Positions 17,801 through 24,818 of a stretch of DNA of 47,878 nt are shown here, piece by piece. Positions within the stretch are counted from its first letter, which is position 1, and every line of letters begins with the position of its first letter. The DNA lies in the NCBI GenBank assembly GCA_011056555.1, contig DSEQ01000015.1, positions 1 through 47,878 on the forward strand. The letters are read 5' to 3'. Source of the stretch: Candidatus Zixiibacteriota bacterium. Its GTDB lineage: Bacteria; Zixibacteria; MSB-5A5; JAABVY01. The notes under the pieces were generated by a model. The model had not been told where the DNA came from and ran no database searches. It saw nothing but the letters and a program-made list of their open reading frames with translations. The translations under genes were made by a program, and so were the position numbers.

Positions 17801-19346
17801 CGGTGATTATCCGCTCGATTCACTTTCCAGAAACATCGTCGGCAAATACTGGATCTATGGCACAGATGGCAAATACAATCGTATTCAGTATGATCGATGG
17901 TCCCTGGATCCGACAATCTCGCTTCTGGCTGTTCGAGACGGTTTTAATAGTGGTGATTTTGTCGGCCTGAATTTCTTTTGGAGAACCCTGGATAGTATTG
18001 ATATCGAGGATACGCTGCTGTTTGTGCCGTCGACCATTGTCCGGATAGCCGGTCATTCGGTGCTTCCCTACAAAATCGCCAATGTCCCAGACACGGCGGG
18101 GATTATACACATGTACGTCTACGACAACAACAGACCCAACGACACCAACGCCATTATACGGATCAATAGCAACAACCTTACCTACAGATATGATCCAATG
18201 AAGGTGCAGGATACTACCTATGGCCTGCAGCCAACGCTGCCAATCGATGAGTACACCGGATATGTGCTTGATCCACTGAACGATAATGGCATGGCGTCAC
18301 CGCCTGTGGCGGCCTTGAAATCACCGACCGAGAATCACAATACAGCAACAATCAAGACTTCAGGCTGGGAAGACATCCTCATTACCGATACAACGGGACA
18401 ACGGGCCGGCTCACAAAATGGTGAAATTATTCTTGATGACTCCACCTTCGGTGTGATCATACAACCCGACCCGGAATATAATCGGCCCAATCCTCCGGGA
18501 TATGCCGTCCCTGATGGCATCTACAATATCGAAATGACCAATTTCGGTCACGCCAATACCCGCTTGTATTGGGAAAGTGACTCCTCGATCTTCATGATGC
18601 GCCGAGACCAGGCCGACAGCAGCCAGACCGATCACGTGTTTCTCGACACCGGCTATGCGCTTGTAAGCCAAGATTTGCAAGACAAAACACTATCTCTGAC
18701 ATTGGTTGAAGATTACGGGGGTAGCGAGACGTTCTACCTCCTCGATGATGTGACTCTCCGTGCCGACGATTCACTGAAAGTGACCCCCACTTACGATACC
18801 AGCCTGGTGATTGAAAATTACGGCTCAGCCAAATCATACAATCTGCTGGTATGGCAGGCATCGGCGGACGCTTCTCAGTTTATTCAGGTGACCACACCAA
18901 TCACGGTGGAATCGAACGTTACCCACAAATTGCAGCCCAACTGGGTTGATCTCGAAGGCGAACCGATTATGATTCTCATTGACGTCGATGGCGATGGCAT
19001 TTACGATGACACGACCCTGGCAGATATCGTTACTGATATCGACGACGAAACGGGCTCTGCGCTGCCCGATGAATATGAACTCGGACAGAACTACCCCAAT
19101 CCCTTCAATCCTTCGACGACCATACATTACTCTCTCCCGCGCACGAGTGATATCGTTCTCGAAGTCATTAATGCCCTGGGACAAAAAGTGCGTACGCTTG
19201 TTGATAAAAATCAACCGGCCGGCGAGTATTCAGTTGTCTGGGATGGCACTGGCGAAAATGGCAACCGGGTCGCATCGGGCATCTATTTCTATCGGCTGCG
19301 TACCGGGGATAGGACCAAAACAAGAAAAATGCTATTACTGAAATAG
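14850..19346 (+). CDS. Giant secreted T9SS cargo: beta-propeller plus cysteine-peptidase-like domain
   Basis: 1498 residues from the ATG at 14850, 9 bases after AGGAG (14836-14840). Signal peptide MRFLHCILCLFTTLAI...VAQ. Residues ~25-750 hold repeated Kelch/delta-60-like blades (VGGDF, IGGDFTTAG, VAGNFTSVGG, VGGSF, IGGSFQMAG), suggesting one or two propellers. Residues ~930-1110 look like a papain-type fold: Cys957 in GGNCYGFTHSALLRF, His1069 in IAGHSVLPYKI, and Asp1092 in YVYDNNRPND, in the order expected of a Cys-His-Asp triad. A beta-rich region follows, then the T9SS sorting domain (NYPNPFNPSTTIHYSLP, SGIYFYRL, TRKMLLLK). It has its own promoter. Protease activity is inferred only. Confidence 0.8.
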   Translation: MRFLHCILCLFTTLAITTGPAVAQSDSGFVGGFGLPGVDGKINSIAYMYSTIYVGGSFAVVGDEGRIFNLAAYDRDTKSWHAIANRGPSTSIGEIQVLATGSLAGDPVLYVGGDFINLDANDTLDYFAVYNIDEEQWSPLVPGGDNINDVVREISVSAGRPVYIGGDFTTAGEQSAAAFAWIDLDHIENGWQTPPAQLSRQFYDPQVFVIKRGLILNNTAIMLGGNFDMAGDSASKNIAIWDWDNEEWMHMPEGGVNGTVYDIEKNHYLSSFDTTVIYIAGYFFGAADSTNMYRVGQLTIAVESPGASISYWSSFGSGFNAPMHDIRSLNGEYYIAGEGAHLFNPEVRYFAKYDTTTKDWVDVGFNGTGPVYTLSSFSSSIPGGPGLFVVGDFEKGGGLVANSLVMYSDDGEFSTFGKGIGSGYITTMEADDSGNVYVGGSFISVGPYESRNFGVITDTGWIAFPNGPNQPPYDIAITNDSVFVAGNFTSVGGKNITRIAVYHDGEWFSVGSETFDSPPQELDIGPDGALYAAGSFSSPATYVGKWENNTWTDLAPPITGGSLTPSVTEIEWVGDDMVIAGRFQKVNDSIAPGVAIQRGSSSWEPLTDTLDADNFPGISSGSILHDMAADIRGRLYLAGEFSPKNLWVNIGGVWDSIDYNTCFGIQALELEGCNLYAGGELQSIDPSCVGVNLMRYNGRLWYDLGTLYGLDIDGNPDSGVAEINDLVVANNKLYIGGSFQMAGSHPSTGLAVYEGLPANVSGQSVQFVSFSDTLVYGDVAAIDFLTEGINELLVEYSVDSGKTWNILHEKHDAQKTLYWIVPDTNAAHCMLRTANPDFTCDVVYSQEFAISSDPDLIVQRLTRQITPFYTEPFVIGRHSWSFGNSAKNVWPKSVWEDYNYDIFAAAPDTNAFFPDWWLFCDAYGDAFCYMDVDTTILSPIAVGKWLGHFDGIWGGNCYGFTHSALLRFAGYGLNTGGPLPADNVGDYPLDSLSRNIVGKYWIYGTDGKYNRIQYDRWSLDPTISLLAVRDGFNSGDFVGLNFFWRTLDSIDIEDTLLFVPSTIVRIAGHSVLPYKIANVPDTAGIIHMYVYDNNRPNDTNAIIRINSNNLTYRYDPMKVQDTTYGLQPTLPIDEYTGYVLDPLNDNGMASPPVAALKSPTENHNTATIKTSGWEDILITDTTGQRAGSQNGEIILDDSTFGVIIQPDPEYNRPNPPGYAVPDGIYNIEMTNFGHANTRLYWESDSSIFMMRRDQADSSQTDHVFLDTGYALVSQDLQDKTLSLTLVEDYGGSETFYLLDDVTLRADDSLKVTPTYDTSLVIENYGSAKSYNLLVWQASADASQFIQVTTPITVESNVTHKLQPNWVDLEGEPIMILIDVDGDGIYDDTTLADIVTDIDDETGSALPDEYELGQNYPNPFNPSTTIHYSLPRTSDIVLEVINALGQKVRTLVDKNQPAGEYSVVWDGTGENGNRVASGIYFYRLRTGDRTKTRKMLLLK

Positions 19347-19383
19347 GCTGGAGGCTGGTCTCATATGATTCGAATATCGAAGG

Positions 19384-19413
19384 GTGACCCGATAATGCAT
19401 AGCATTGTCGGGC
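19384..19413. other. Inverted repeat downstream of the giant cargo gene
   Basis: GTGACCCGATAATGC and GCATTGTCGGGCAC can form a long hairpin with two mismatches and a 3-base ATA loop. No T-run follows, so it is a structured 3' end or factor-dependent stop rather than an intrinsic terminator. Confidence 0.35.
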
Positions 19414-19761
19414 ACCTCCCCACTATTTCAATATAATCAACACGTCTACAATTGGCATTGTGATGTAAGGGCACAGCGCCTGGCCCTAAGCTTCCCCGTC
19501 AAGTAGACAGTTCAAAAGTAGAGTTTTCGGCGGTTTGATTTTTCCGGACGAGGGTTCGGAGCAGATCATCGCAGTCGAAATGGTGATGTCGCTCACTGCG
19601 GGTCATCACCCAGCCCAGGGTAAACGAGACGAGTTTAGAACTGTCATATGCGTAAACAAGCTGGCAGGATTCTGCCGGGCCTTAGTAGACGAGTTTCACA
19701 ACTGGCATGACCAAGGGTTCGGACCAATAGCATCTTACAATTTTGGACAGGGAATTAGTTG

Positions 19762-19870
19762 AAAAAAGCGGCCCCAATATCACTCTCCCCAAACTCCGGT
19801 TGAGTTTGTATTCCGGATTGGGTTCAGCTACTCCAGCGTGAGCGGAACGCGTTGGAATACAATCTGTTAG
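19762..19870 (+). repeat. Dispersed repeat, copy 3 (KRPQ element)
   Basis: Copy 3 of the repeat at 3344 and 14473; its first 34 bases are identical to copy 1. The same frame, preceded at once by a TGA, reads KRPQYHSPQT, then VEFVFRI, then GTRWNTIC and a TAG. The remaining gene-free stretch 19347-20221 shows no frame I can support. Confidence 0.65.
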
Positions 19871-20221
19871 CTCACTGAGGCGGGCGAATCCAGCAACCTC
19901 TGTTAAGGTTAGAAGGTTGAACAAAATGGGAGATGTTCGGCATAGATTGAAATAGCACATATTGATGTAACTCATTGTAAGGAATAGAAATGGACAAAAA
20001 ATCAATCTACCCTCATTTTTGCGAAATTCACTGTCGTTTTTACCATATTGCCGGCACCGCAATCTTTGCCGAATCTGGCACAGACAGCAACAAGCCTGAT
20101 GCTTTTTTCACGACCGGTTGAGGCTCTGCTTAAGGCAAGAACCGAACACTCGAGCCAGAAGACTCCTGATGACACAATAGGCCGCCGATTTCTATCCCCG
20201 TAGTACCCGCCTTCCAGTGTT

Positions 20222-20707
20222 CTACTTAGTAGTGTCAAATTCATTTGCAGACTTTTCATAGGCATCACCGAGAGCCTTATATGCATCCAAGAACCCTTTT
20301 TTCGTATGCTCCCAGGCATCGGTTGAACTGGTCTTCAGACTGCCGTACCAACTGGCCACCTCATTTCGTTGCGTACGCAGGGCTTTCAGGTTGGCACGCG
20401 CTTTTTCACGAGCGGCCGTGTCCATTTGATCCCAGTTATCGTCGATACGATTTTCCAGTGCATCGATACGCTCATCCAGATTATTTAAAGCCGTTTCAGC
20501 TCTCTGAATTGCTTCGTCCCGCTGATCGGCGGAATAGGACGCAATTGCTTGAATCAAATCCTGCGTTTCCTGTATGACATCCGTTATCGACGTTTTGTCT
20601 TCCGATATCGTCTTTTTATCTTCAGATGAATCTGTGCAGCCTGTCAGTGTAATGACGAGACTGGCAATTAACATGAACATTGAATAGTTCGTTTTTAGAT
20701 AATTCAT
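20222..20707 (-). CDS. sll1863-like coiled-coil lipoprotein
   Basis: 161 residues with a lipoprotein signal peptide (lipobox LTGC at about residues 21-24) and then a charged coiled coil (TALNNLDERIDALENRIDDN). Near the C-terminus, SSTDAWEHTKKGFLDAYKAL matches the DDAW...G...AW hallmark of the two sll1863-type proteins in this window (2868-3155 and 21867-22136). It is thus a membrane-anchored version of the same family. AGGAG precedes the ATG. It lies at the 3' end of the - strand stress cluster. A stress function is inferred from family and context. Confidence 0.7.
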   Translation of the reverse strand: MNYLKTNYSMFMLIASLVITLTGCTDSSEDKKTISEDKTSITDVIQETQDLIQAIASYSADQRDEAIQRAETALNNLDERIDALENRIDDNWDQMDTAAREKARANLKALRTQRNEVASWYGSLKTSSTDAWEHTKKGFLDAYKALGDAYEKSANEFDTTK

Positions 20708-20817
20708 TTCCTATCTCCTGGTAATATTGAGGTTAAATGCCATTCAGAGCTAAATTATGTTTCCACTCTAAATGGCTAACCGCTGTGACGTAGAAGCCAC
20801 CTGTTCATTCTCGGAGT

Positions 20818-21306
20818 TCAAGCGTCTTTGCCTTGGGATGAATTCTTCAACTTGTCGTCAAGATACCCAAGGCTGGCTGTTATGCTGTTTCCTGTATCCT
20901 CTATGATCTTGCTCAGAGACTGCTCAGCAGCTTCAATACGTGCCGTATTCGCTTCTCCTGTCGCATTCAGAGCCTTTGTCAAAGCCTCAAACTCCTGCCT
21001 CAGCATCTCCTGTAGAGCTGTTATCCGTGAGGCCTCAGCTTTATCCGCCAGTTCACGTTGTTCTTCCAGTTGTCGACTAAGCCGGTGAGACTCCATCAGC
21101 CAATTCGTTCGGAGAAGCAGTGCATACGCCACGACCAACAGCGTGAGCACAAGACTCACGCCAAGCAAGATAACGCCGAGGGGACCCTCGATTGAAAAGG
21201 CCACGAAAGAAAGCGGTGTGACCGTTGTAAGCACCTGCCAGTTGGCGGCAGTGAATACCAACAGGATTACGAATACAATAGCGATGATAACCAGTACGAT
21301 TCTCAC
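20818..21306 (-). CDS. LapA-like (DUF1049-type) membrane protein with coiled-coil tail
   Basis: 162 residues from a GTG at 21306, with AAGGAAG about 7 bases upstream. Helix 1 (VLVIIAIVFVILLVFTAANW), a loop with VTPLSFVAFSIEGPLGV, and helix 2 (ILLGVSLVLTLLVVAYALLL) match the LapA domain. A cytoplasmic coiled coil follows (RLSRQLEEQRELADKAEAS, ARIEAAEQSLSKIIEDTGNS). It is a counterpart of the + strand gene at 2401-2943. The GTG overlaps the TGA that would end the intact upstream UspA frame (GTGA), so the two genes were once translationally coupled. Confidence 0.75.
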   Translation of the reverse strand: MRIVLVIIAIVFVILLVFTAANWQVLTTVTPLSFVAFSIEGPLGVILLGVSLVLTLLVVAYALLLRTNWLMESHRLSRQLEEQRELADKAEASRITALQEMLRQEFEALTKALNATGEANTARIEAAEQSLSKIIEDTGNSITASLGYLDDKLKNSSQGKDA

Positions 21307-21692
21307 GATCTACTTCCTTTCAAAGGCACAGCATGCGGAATTACCACAACAGGTAGATCAGCACTATGTAATACCTTGGAACTGGTCTATTCTTCAAGTG
21401 GGACGTCCATGCTGGCACCCATCAGAATTAGTGCGAATTTACCGTCCTGTTCCACCGAAACAATGGTGTCTACGATGGAGCTGCGCTGGATTCGCGACTG
21501 AACACCGAGACCGCTGTCGGCGGCAGCTTCGGAGAATATATCAAACGCCTCCCGTGCATCCGGTTCGGGATGCGAATCCAAATACACCTGAACTACGACA
21601 ATATCGGCTTGCAGATTGCGTGCAATCCGCACCACATACTCAACCGTCTGCCGAGCGGGCGTCGATCCTGCTGTCGGTACCAGAACTTTCAT
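21303..21692 (-). pseudogene. Universal stress protein UspA, interrupted by an in-frame TAG
   Basis: The frame from the ATG at 21692 reads MKVLVPTAGSTPARQTVEYV...NLQADIVVVQVY and LILMGASM, a UspA domain, then stops at TAG 21387-21389 after 101 residues. Beyond that stop the same frame continues with SSKVLHSADLPVVVIP, exactly the expected UspA C-terminal strand, to a TGA at 21303-21305. That TGA overlaps the GTG start of the next gene. A single base change (for example TGG to TAG) would explain the break. It may be a fresh pseudogene, a read-through stop or a sequencing error. The truncated product would lack the last strand. Confidence 0.8.
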
Positions 21693-21866
21693 TCTACATC
21701 ATGATTTCTCAATGCTGCTATTCGGAGTCTTAGCGTGACCACTGGCGGCAAGGTCGAAAACCCGGCCCAGGCAATCCAATTTCGTACTCACTAAAGCGCG
21801 TCTTTCAGAAGGGCCGGAGTTTCATCGAGCCTCGTCGATTTCAGGCTGTTCCTTGATTTGGTTTGG

Positions 21867-22136
21867 CTAACCCTTGAAGGCAGACTTTATGGTCTCCCAT
21901 GCGGATTCAATACCATCCTTCATCGATTCCCAGGCATCGTCGCCCGCGTCAGAAAGTTCGGCCAACTTCGCTTTGCCTTCTTCGATCTTACCTTCCAGTA
22001 CTTTGACTTGCTCTTTTAGCTTCAGCTGAGCATCAGCACTGGCCCCAGATGCCTGAGCTTTTTTTTCATCGAGCTTGGCCTGCCACTCATCCAGTTGAGC
22101 CTGCTTCTTTTGCTGGTACAGTTCTTTGTCACTCAT
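21867..22136 (-). CDS. sll1863-family stress-response protein
   Basis: 89 residues from the ATG at 22136, 7 bases after AAGGAG; a longer frame to 22181 adds only an unlikely leader. The sequence MSDKELYQQKKQAQLDEWQA, an ASGASADAQLKLKEQ middle, and DDAWESMKDGIESAWETI near the end are textbook for the family: soluble, all-helical and highly charged. It is paralogous to 2868-3155 on the + strand. Position between UspA and an ATP-cone gene supports a general stress unit. Confidence 0.88.
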   Translation of the reverse strand: MSDKELYQQKKQAQLDEWQAKLDEKKAQASGASADAQLKLKEQVKVLEGKIEEGKAKLAELSDAGDDAWESMKDGIESAWETIKSAFKG

Positions 22137-22252
22137 GACATTCTCCTTGTTTGTATTTAGTTCTTTAGTGTAAACGATCACCTTGTTACTTCGCCGGCAT
22201 TTTGTATCCCGAACCGAACATTTCCCTTCAAGCCTATCGACCCAGCTGAACT

Positions 22253-22498
22253 TTACTTCATGGCAGGGCCAGGTCTCTTGTAAGCTTCATAGGCCTTGCC
22301 GAGTTTCGCGTTATGGTGCGTGAGTTTCTCGCCAACGAGTTTGCGCAGGTCGGAAGTTTTCAGCCCATCTCTGTGCTTGACTCCTTCTGAGATTTCCCGT
22401 GACGTTTTCTCGTCGGCACCCGCACTCCTGATTGACTTTTCAATTTTCTTCTTCGAGAACTCTTCCTGCTTCTCTGAACGTTTCTTGGTGTTCATCAT
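22253..22498 (-). CDS. Small ATP-cone domain protein
   Basis: About 81 residues starting MMNTKKRSEKQEEFSKKKIE. The pattern EEFSKKKIEKSIRSAGADEKTS, then GLKTSDLRKLVGEKL and a NAKLGKAYEAYKRP tail fits the ATP-cone fold (F-x-K-I..S...AG......I). ATP cones are nucleotide-binding regulatory domains found on ribonucleotide reductases and NrdR and as stand-alone proteins. Two adjacent ATGs (22498, 22495) are possible; an upstream start at 22567 is open. No strong ribosome binding site is seen. It is the most upstream gene of the - strand stress cluster. Confidence 0.65.
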   Translation of the reverse strand: MMNTKKRSEKQEEFSKKKIEKSIRSAGADEKTSREISEGVKHRDGLKTSDLRKLVGEKLTHHNAKLGKAYEAYKRPGPAMK

Positions 22499-22621
22499 AA
22501 TAAACTGTTTAAGGTTAGGACTGGTTCCAAAACTATCCTGTATATAATTTAAACGCACTTGGTGCAAAGTTCAATAGGTCAAAGGATGGTTTATGGATCT
22601 AGTCCGTAAGATATAGAGCAG

Positions 22622-22966
22622 GTGATATTTATAGGGTGCGGAACCGACTGGTTCGCATTGTCGACTACAGCCGATCTGTGGGAGCGGAAATCGGCGGAGT
22701 GGCAGGAGGAACTCGTCAAGATCCGGCAGCAACCCGCTGCGTTTGACAATACTTCAGCCGATTACTATCAAATGGGCGTCCGGATTTTGGAACTCGCCAA
22801 CCGCGCGTATAGTCTGTATGTAGCCCAATCCAGGCATGAACAGCGCAGATTGCTAAATTCAATATTATCGAACTGCACGTTTTATCGCGGAACTCTTTGC
22901 CCCACATACAGAAAGCCCTTTGACATACTCGCCAAAGGGCTTCAAATTCAATCAAAGCGGGGTTGA
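22622..22966 (+). pseudogene. Serine-recombinase C-terminal remnant abutting tRNA-Asp
   Basis: 114 codons. The segment ERKSAEWQEELVKIR...ILELANRAYSLYVAQ and then EQRRLLNSILSNCTF, TLCPTYRKPFDILAKG is the C-terminal region of large serine site-specific recombinases. The N-terminal catalytic serine domain and the zinc-ribbon domain are absent, so it cannot be active. Its TGA (22964-22966) lies inside the 3' end of tRNA-Asp on the opposite strand. A shorter, more decayed copy in the same orientation lies at 4303-4452. The placement suggests an element that integrated at or next to the tRNA. Confidence 0.85.
22913..22942 (-). terminator. Hairpin 3' of tRNA-Asp
   Basis: AAGCCCTTTG (22913-22922) pairs with CAAAGGGCTT (22933-22942), 16 bases after the tRNA 3' end on the - strand. 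The T-run is weak (TTTCTG). The left copy at 4359-4384 keeps the stem with an A-T for G-C exchange. Confidence 0.4.
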
Positions 22967-23032
22967 CGAGACTCGAACTCGCGGCCTCCTGCGTGACAGG
23001 CAGGCGTTCTAACCAAACTGAACTACAACCCC
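22958..23032 (-). tRNA. tRNA-Asp (GTC)
   Basis: The reverse complement folds into a cloverleaf: acceptor GGGGTTG with CAACCCC, anticodon stem CCTGC/GCAGG with loop CTGTCAC (anticodon GTC), T-loop GTTCGAGTC. The discriminator is G and CCA is not encoded. Its 3' end overlaps the last nine bases of the recombinase remnant. Confidence 0.95.
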
Positions 23033-23154
23033 GTTTATAATTACATCTATCGTTTCAAAGAACAATTTTAAAGAAAAATTATTCCCGCCGTTCGCGGGTA
23101 TCATAATTTATCTTTATACGCGATTTTGTCAACAGGTTTTTGTCACTAAAAAAT

Positions 23155-23229
23155 TGAAGATAGAGCGGTGGAACCTCTGACCTTCCGGCTTTCGACGGAC
23201 GCTCTAAACCAGTAGAACTATATTGCCCC
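23155..23229 (-). pseudogene. Decayed tRNA between tRNA-Asp and tRNA-Val
   Basis: The reverse complement keeps a D-arm region (GGTTTAGAGCG), a T-arm start identical to the neighbouring tRNA-Val (AGGTCAGAGGTTC) and a 3' CTCTATC. The acceptor stem no longer pairs and the anticodon arm is one base short (TCCG...CGGA around CGAAAG). It looks like a decayed tRNA-Val duplicate. Confidence 0.65.
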
Positions 23230-23248
23230 AAATTTATGCAGAATAATA

Positions 23249-23323
23249 TGGGCGATAGAGGAGTCGAACCTCTGACCTCCTGCTTGTAAGGCAGGCGCTC
23301 TAAACCAGCTGAGCTAATCGCCC
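23249..23323 (-). tRNA. tRNA-Val (TAC)
   Basis: Acceptor GGGCGAT with ATCGCCC, anticodon arm CCTGC-CTTACAA-GCAGG (anticodon TAC at 23286-23288), T-arm with GTTCGACTC, discriminator A, no encoded CCA. All stems pair. Confidence 0.96.
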
Positions 23324-23328
23324 GAATC

Positions 23329-23667
23329 TTATGATGATGCCTCGGTCTCAGGCGGACTCTGGGGCTCGGACTCAGACTGAGTCTCAGGCTCGGGCTCCTG
23401 TTTTCTACCCTTTACCAGTATCGCTATCGGTATCAACACACAATAGCCGACCACCAGGAGAACTGGGGCAATAGTAATATCACCCATCCAGAGGGCGATA
23501 AATCCCAGCACCAGAACCAGAATCGCCGCGCCAAAAAGAATATAATTTTTGCGGCCGAAGGGAAAATCTGCTATATCCTTCTGTTTACGGCCCGTTTTTC
23601 GAGGTTTCGCCTCGGCGCTTTTGGCCTTCACCTGTTTGGCTTTGACCTTGTATTTTTTCTTAGCCAT
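23329..23667 (-). CDS. DUF3098-like two-helix membrane protein
   Basis: 112 residues. A very basic N-terminus (MAKKKYKVKAKQVKAKSAEA) leads into DFPFGRKNYILFGAAILVLV and a second helix TIAPVLLVVGYCVLIPIAIL, then an acidic and Pro/Ser-rich tail (QEPEPETQSESEPQSPPETE). FGRKNY...LG...APVLLVxGY fits DUF3098-type inner-membrane proteins common in Bacteroidetes and relatives. Its stop is 6 bases from tRNA-Val on the same strand, so co-transcription with the tRNAs is possible. Function unknown. Confidence 0.65.
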   Translation of the reverse strand: MAKKKYKVKAKQVKAKSAEAKPRKTGRKQKDIADFPFGRKNYILFGAAILVLVLGFIALWMGDITIAPVLLVVGYCVLIPIAILVKGRKQEPEPETQSESEPQSPPETEASS

Positions 23668-23776
23668 AGATTCCCGAATTTAGGTTTTTTGCCCGAATTG
23701 TCAAGCTAAATCAATCAGTTCGAACTGCGCTGATGCTGACTAATATTACCCCGAAGGGGACAATTGTTCCTTGGAA

Positions 23777-23805
23777 CTAAAACCCCGAATGGTAATTCCG
23801 GGGCC
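23777..23805 (-). terminator. Terminator of the 23832-24575 lipoprotein gene
   Basis: On the - strand CCCCGGAAT-TACC-ATTCGGGG with one bulged base, followed by TTTTAG. It lies 27 bases after the gene's stop. A second short hairpin (CCCCGAAGGGG, 23750-23760) follows. Confidence 0.6.
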
Positions 23806-23831
23806 GGCTTAAACGTCAAAAATAGTCGCTA

Positions 23832-24575
23832 TTATCCACCGTATATGCCGCAATCGGCGGCGTCACCGTACAAATATTTGCGCAGGGCGGGCTCGATTTC
23901 CGGCCACCACCCCGGCTTGGGCTCGCCGGTTTCAAATTCGCCGACAAATCTGATTCCGGAAATGGTCGATTTAAAATACCAGAAGTGGCTGTATATACAG
24001 CCGGCCGGGCAATCACCCCATGCCTCCCTGACCAGAAATGCAAGCTGTCCTTCGACAAGCCAGGGGTAGATATTTGACCAATCTCCTATCAGACCATTGG
24101 GCTCAGAATAAACTACGCCCGGCAGAGTCTCATATATATCACCGAGAAGAAAAGGATTGACCTGATCTTCAAAGATCAGCTTCGCCAATCCCAATTCGAC
24201 ATTTCTGATTAGCACCTCGGAAACACCGTATTGCTCATTTAGCTCATCCCATTCATGATAGTCCCCGGAAATCACCTCCTGCATAGCCTGCTGTGTAAAT
24301 CCAAACAGAAGCTCTTTGGGAACTGCCGGGTATCTGAACTCCATATTTACATAGGGAAATGCATCGCCATACTCCTCCCGCAATTCCTCAAACTTTGCTT
24401 GAAGTGTTTGTGCCAGATCAACAGGATAAAACGGTTCGTCCGAAATCCAGATTGCCGCCAGCTTAGCCTCATCCGTAAGCTCCGGACTGTCACCACTGGA
24501 AGTCGGTAATTCTGATGTACAGGAAAAAATAAAGGCCACCAAAAATACAAGAATCGGAATTTTTCTTAATGCCAT
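23832..24575 (-). CDS. Lipoprotein of unknown function
   Basis: 247 residues with a lipoprotein signal peptide (MALRKIPILVFLVAFIFSC; lipobox FSC at residue 19). The mature part is mostly helical at first (VDLAQTLQAKFEELREEYGD) and then aromatic-rich near the C-terminus (SHFWYFKSTISGIRFVGEFE, WWPEIEPALRKYLYG) with three cysteines (DCPAGC, DCGIYGG). GGGAGGAAAG precedes the ATG. I do not recognise the family. It is transcribed towards the DUF3098-like gene but separated by a terminator. Confidence 0.75.
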   Translation of the reverse strand: MALRKIPILVFLVAFIFSCTSELPTSSGDSPELTDEAKLAAIWISDEPFYPVDLAQTLQAKFEELREEYGDAFPYVNMEFRYPAVPKELLFGFTQQAMQEVISGDYHEWDELNEQYGVSEVLIRNVELGLAKLIFEDQVNPFLLGDIYETLPGVVYSEPNGLIGDWSNIYPWLVEGQLAFLVREAWGDCPAGCIYSHFWYFKSTISGIRFVGEFETGEPKPGWWPEIEPALRKYLYGDAADCGIYGG

Positions 24576-24751
24576 TCTTTCCTCCCTTCCGAGGGTATCT
24601 AATCCAGATTAGCATCTAGTATAAAAATAGTCTGTCGAGTCCATAAGTCAACTATAAATAGAGAGATAATATTTCATACAATCTTAAGACGGGCTGTGTG
24701 ATAATCTGTTCAATCAGGAATAATTGCGATTTTTATCCATATATGGTTGGG

Positions 24752-24787
24752 GGCAAAAAAGTAGGAGAAGTCTGGGAGACTTCTCCT
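24752..24787 (-). terminator. Strong intrinsic terminator of a small-peptide gene
   Basis: An 11-bp perfect stem (24763-24773 with 24777-24787; arms AGGAGAAGTCT/AGACTTCTCCT) with a 3-base loop, followed on the - strand by ACTTTTTTGCC. It sits 32 bases after the stop of the 36-residue ORF. Confidence 0.85.
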
Positions 24788-24818
24788 TGACCACACACCC
24801 GCAATGGACTGCTATCTA

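Noticed and set aside
19535..20062. Frames on both strands in the gap after the giant cargo, considered as insertion-sequence remnants.
   Set aside because: I could not recognise a transposase motif or terminal inverted repeats; the - strand frame only passes through the dispersed repeat.
4353..22942. A conserved hairpin with a compensatory base change (A-T to G-C) at 4359-4384 and 22913-22942, first read as a conserved RNA element.
   Set aside because: Both copies encode the KPFD.LAKG motif of serine recombinases, so shared coding ancestry explains the similarity. They are kept only as possible - strand terminators.
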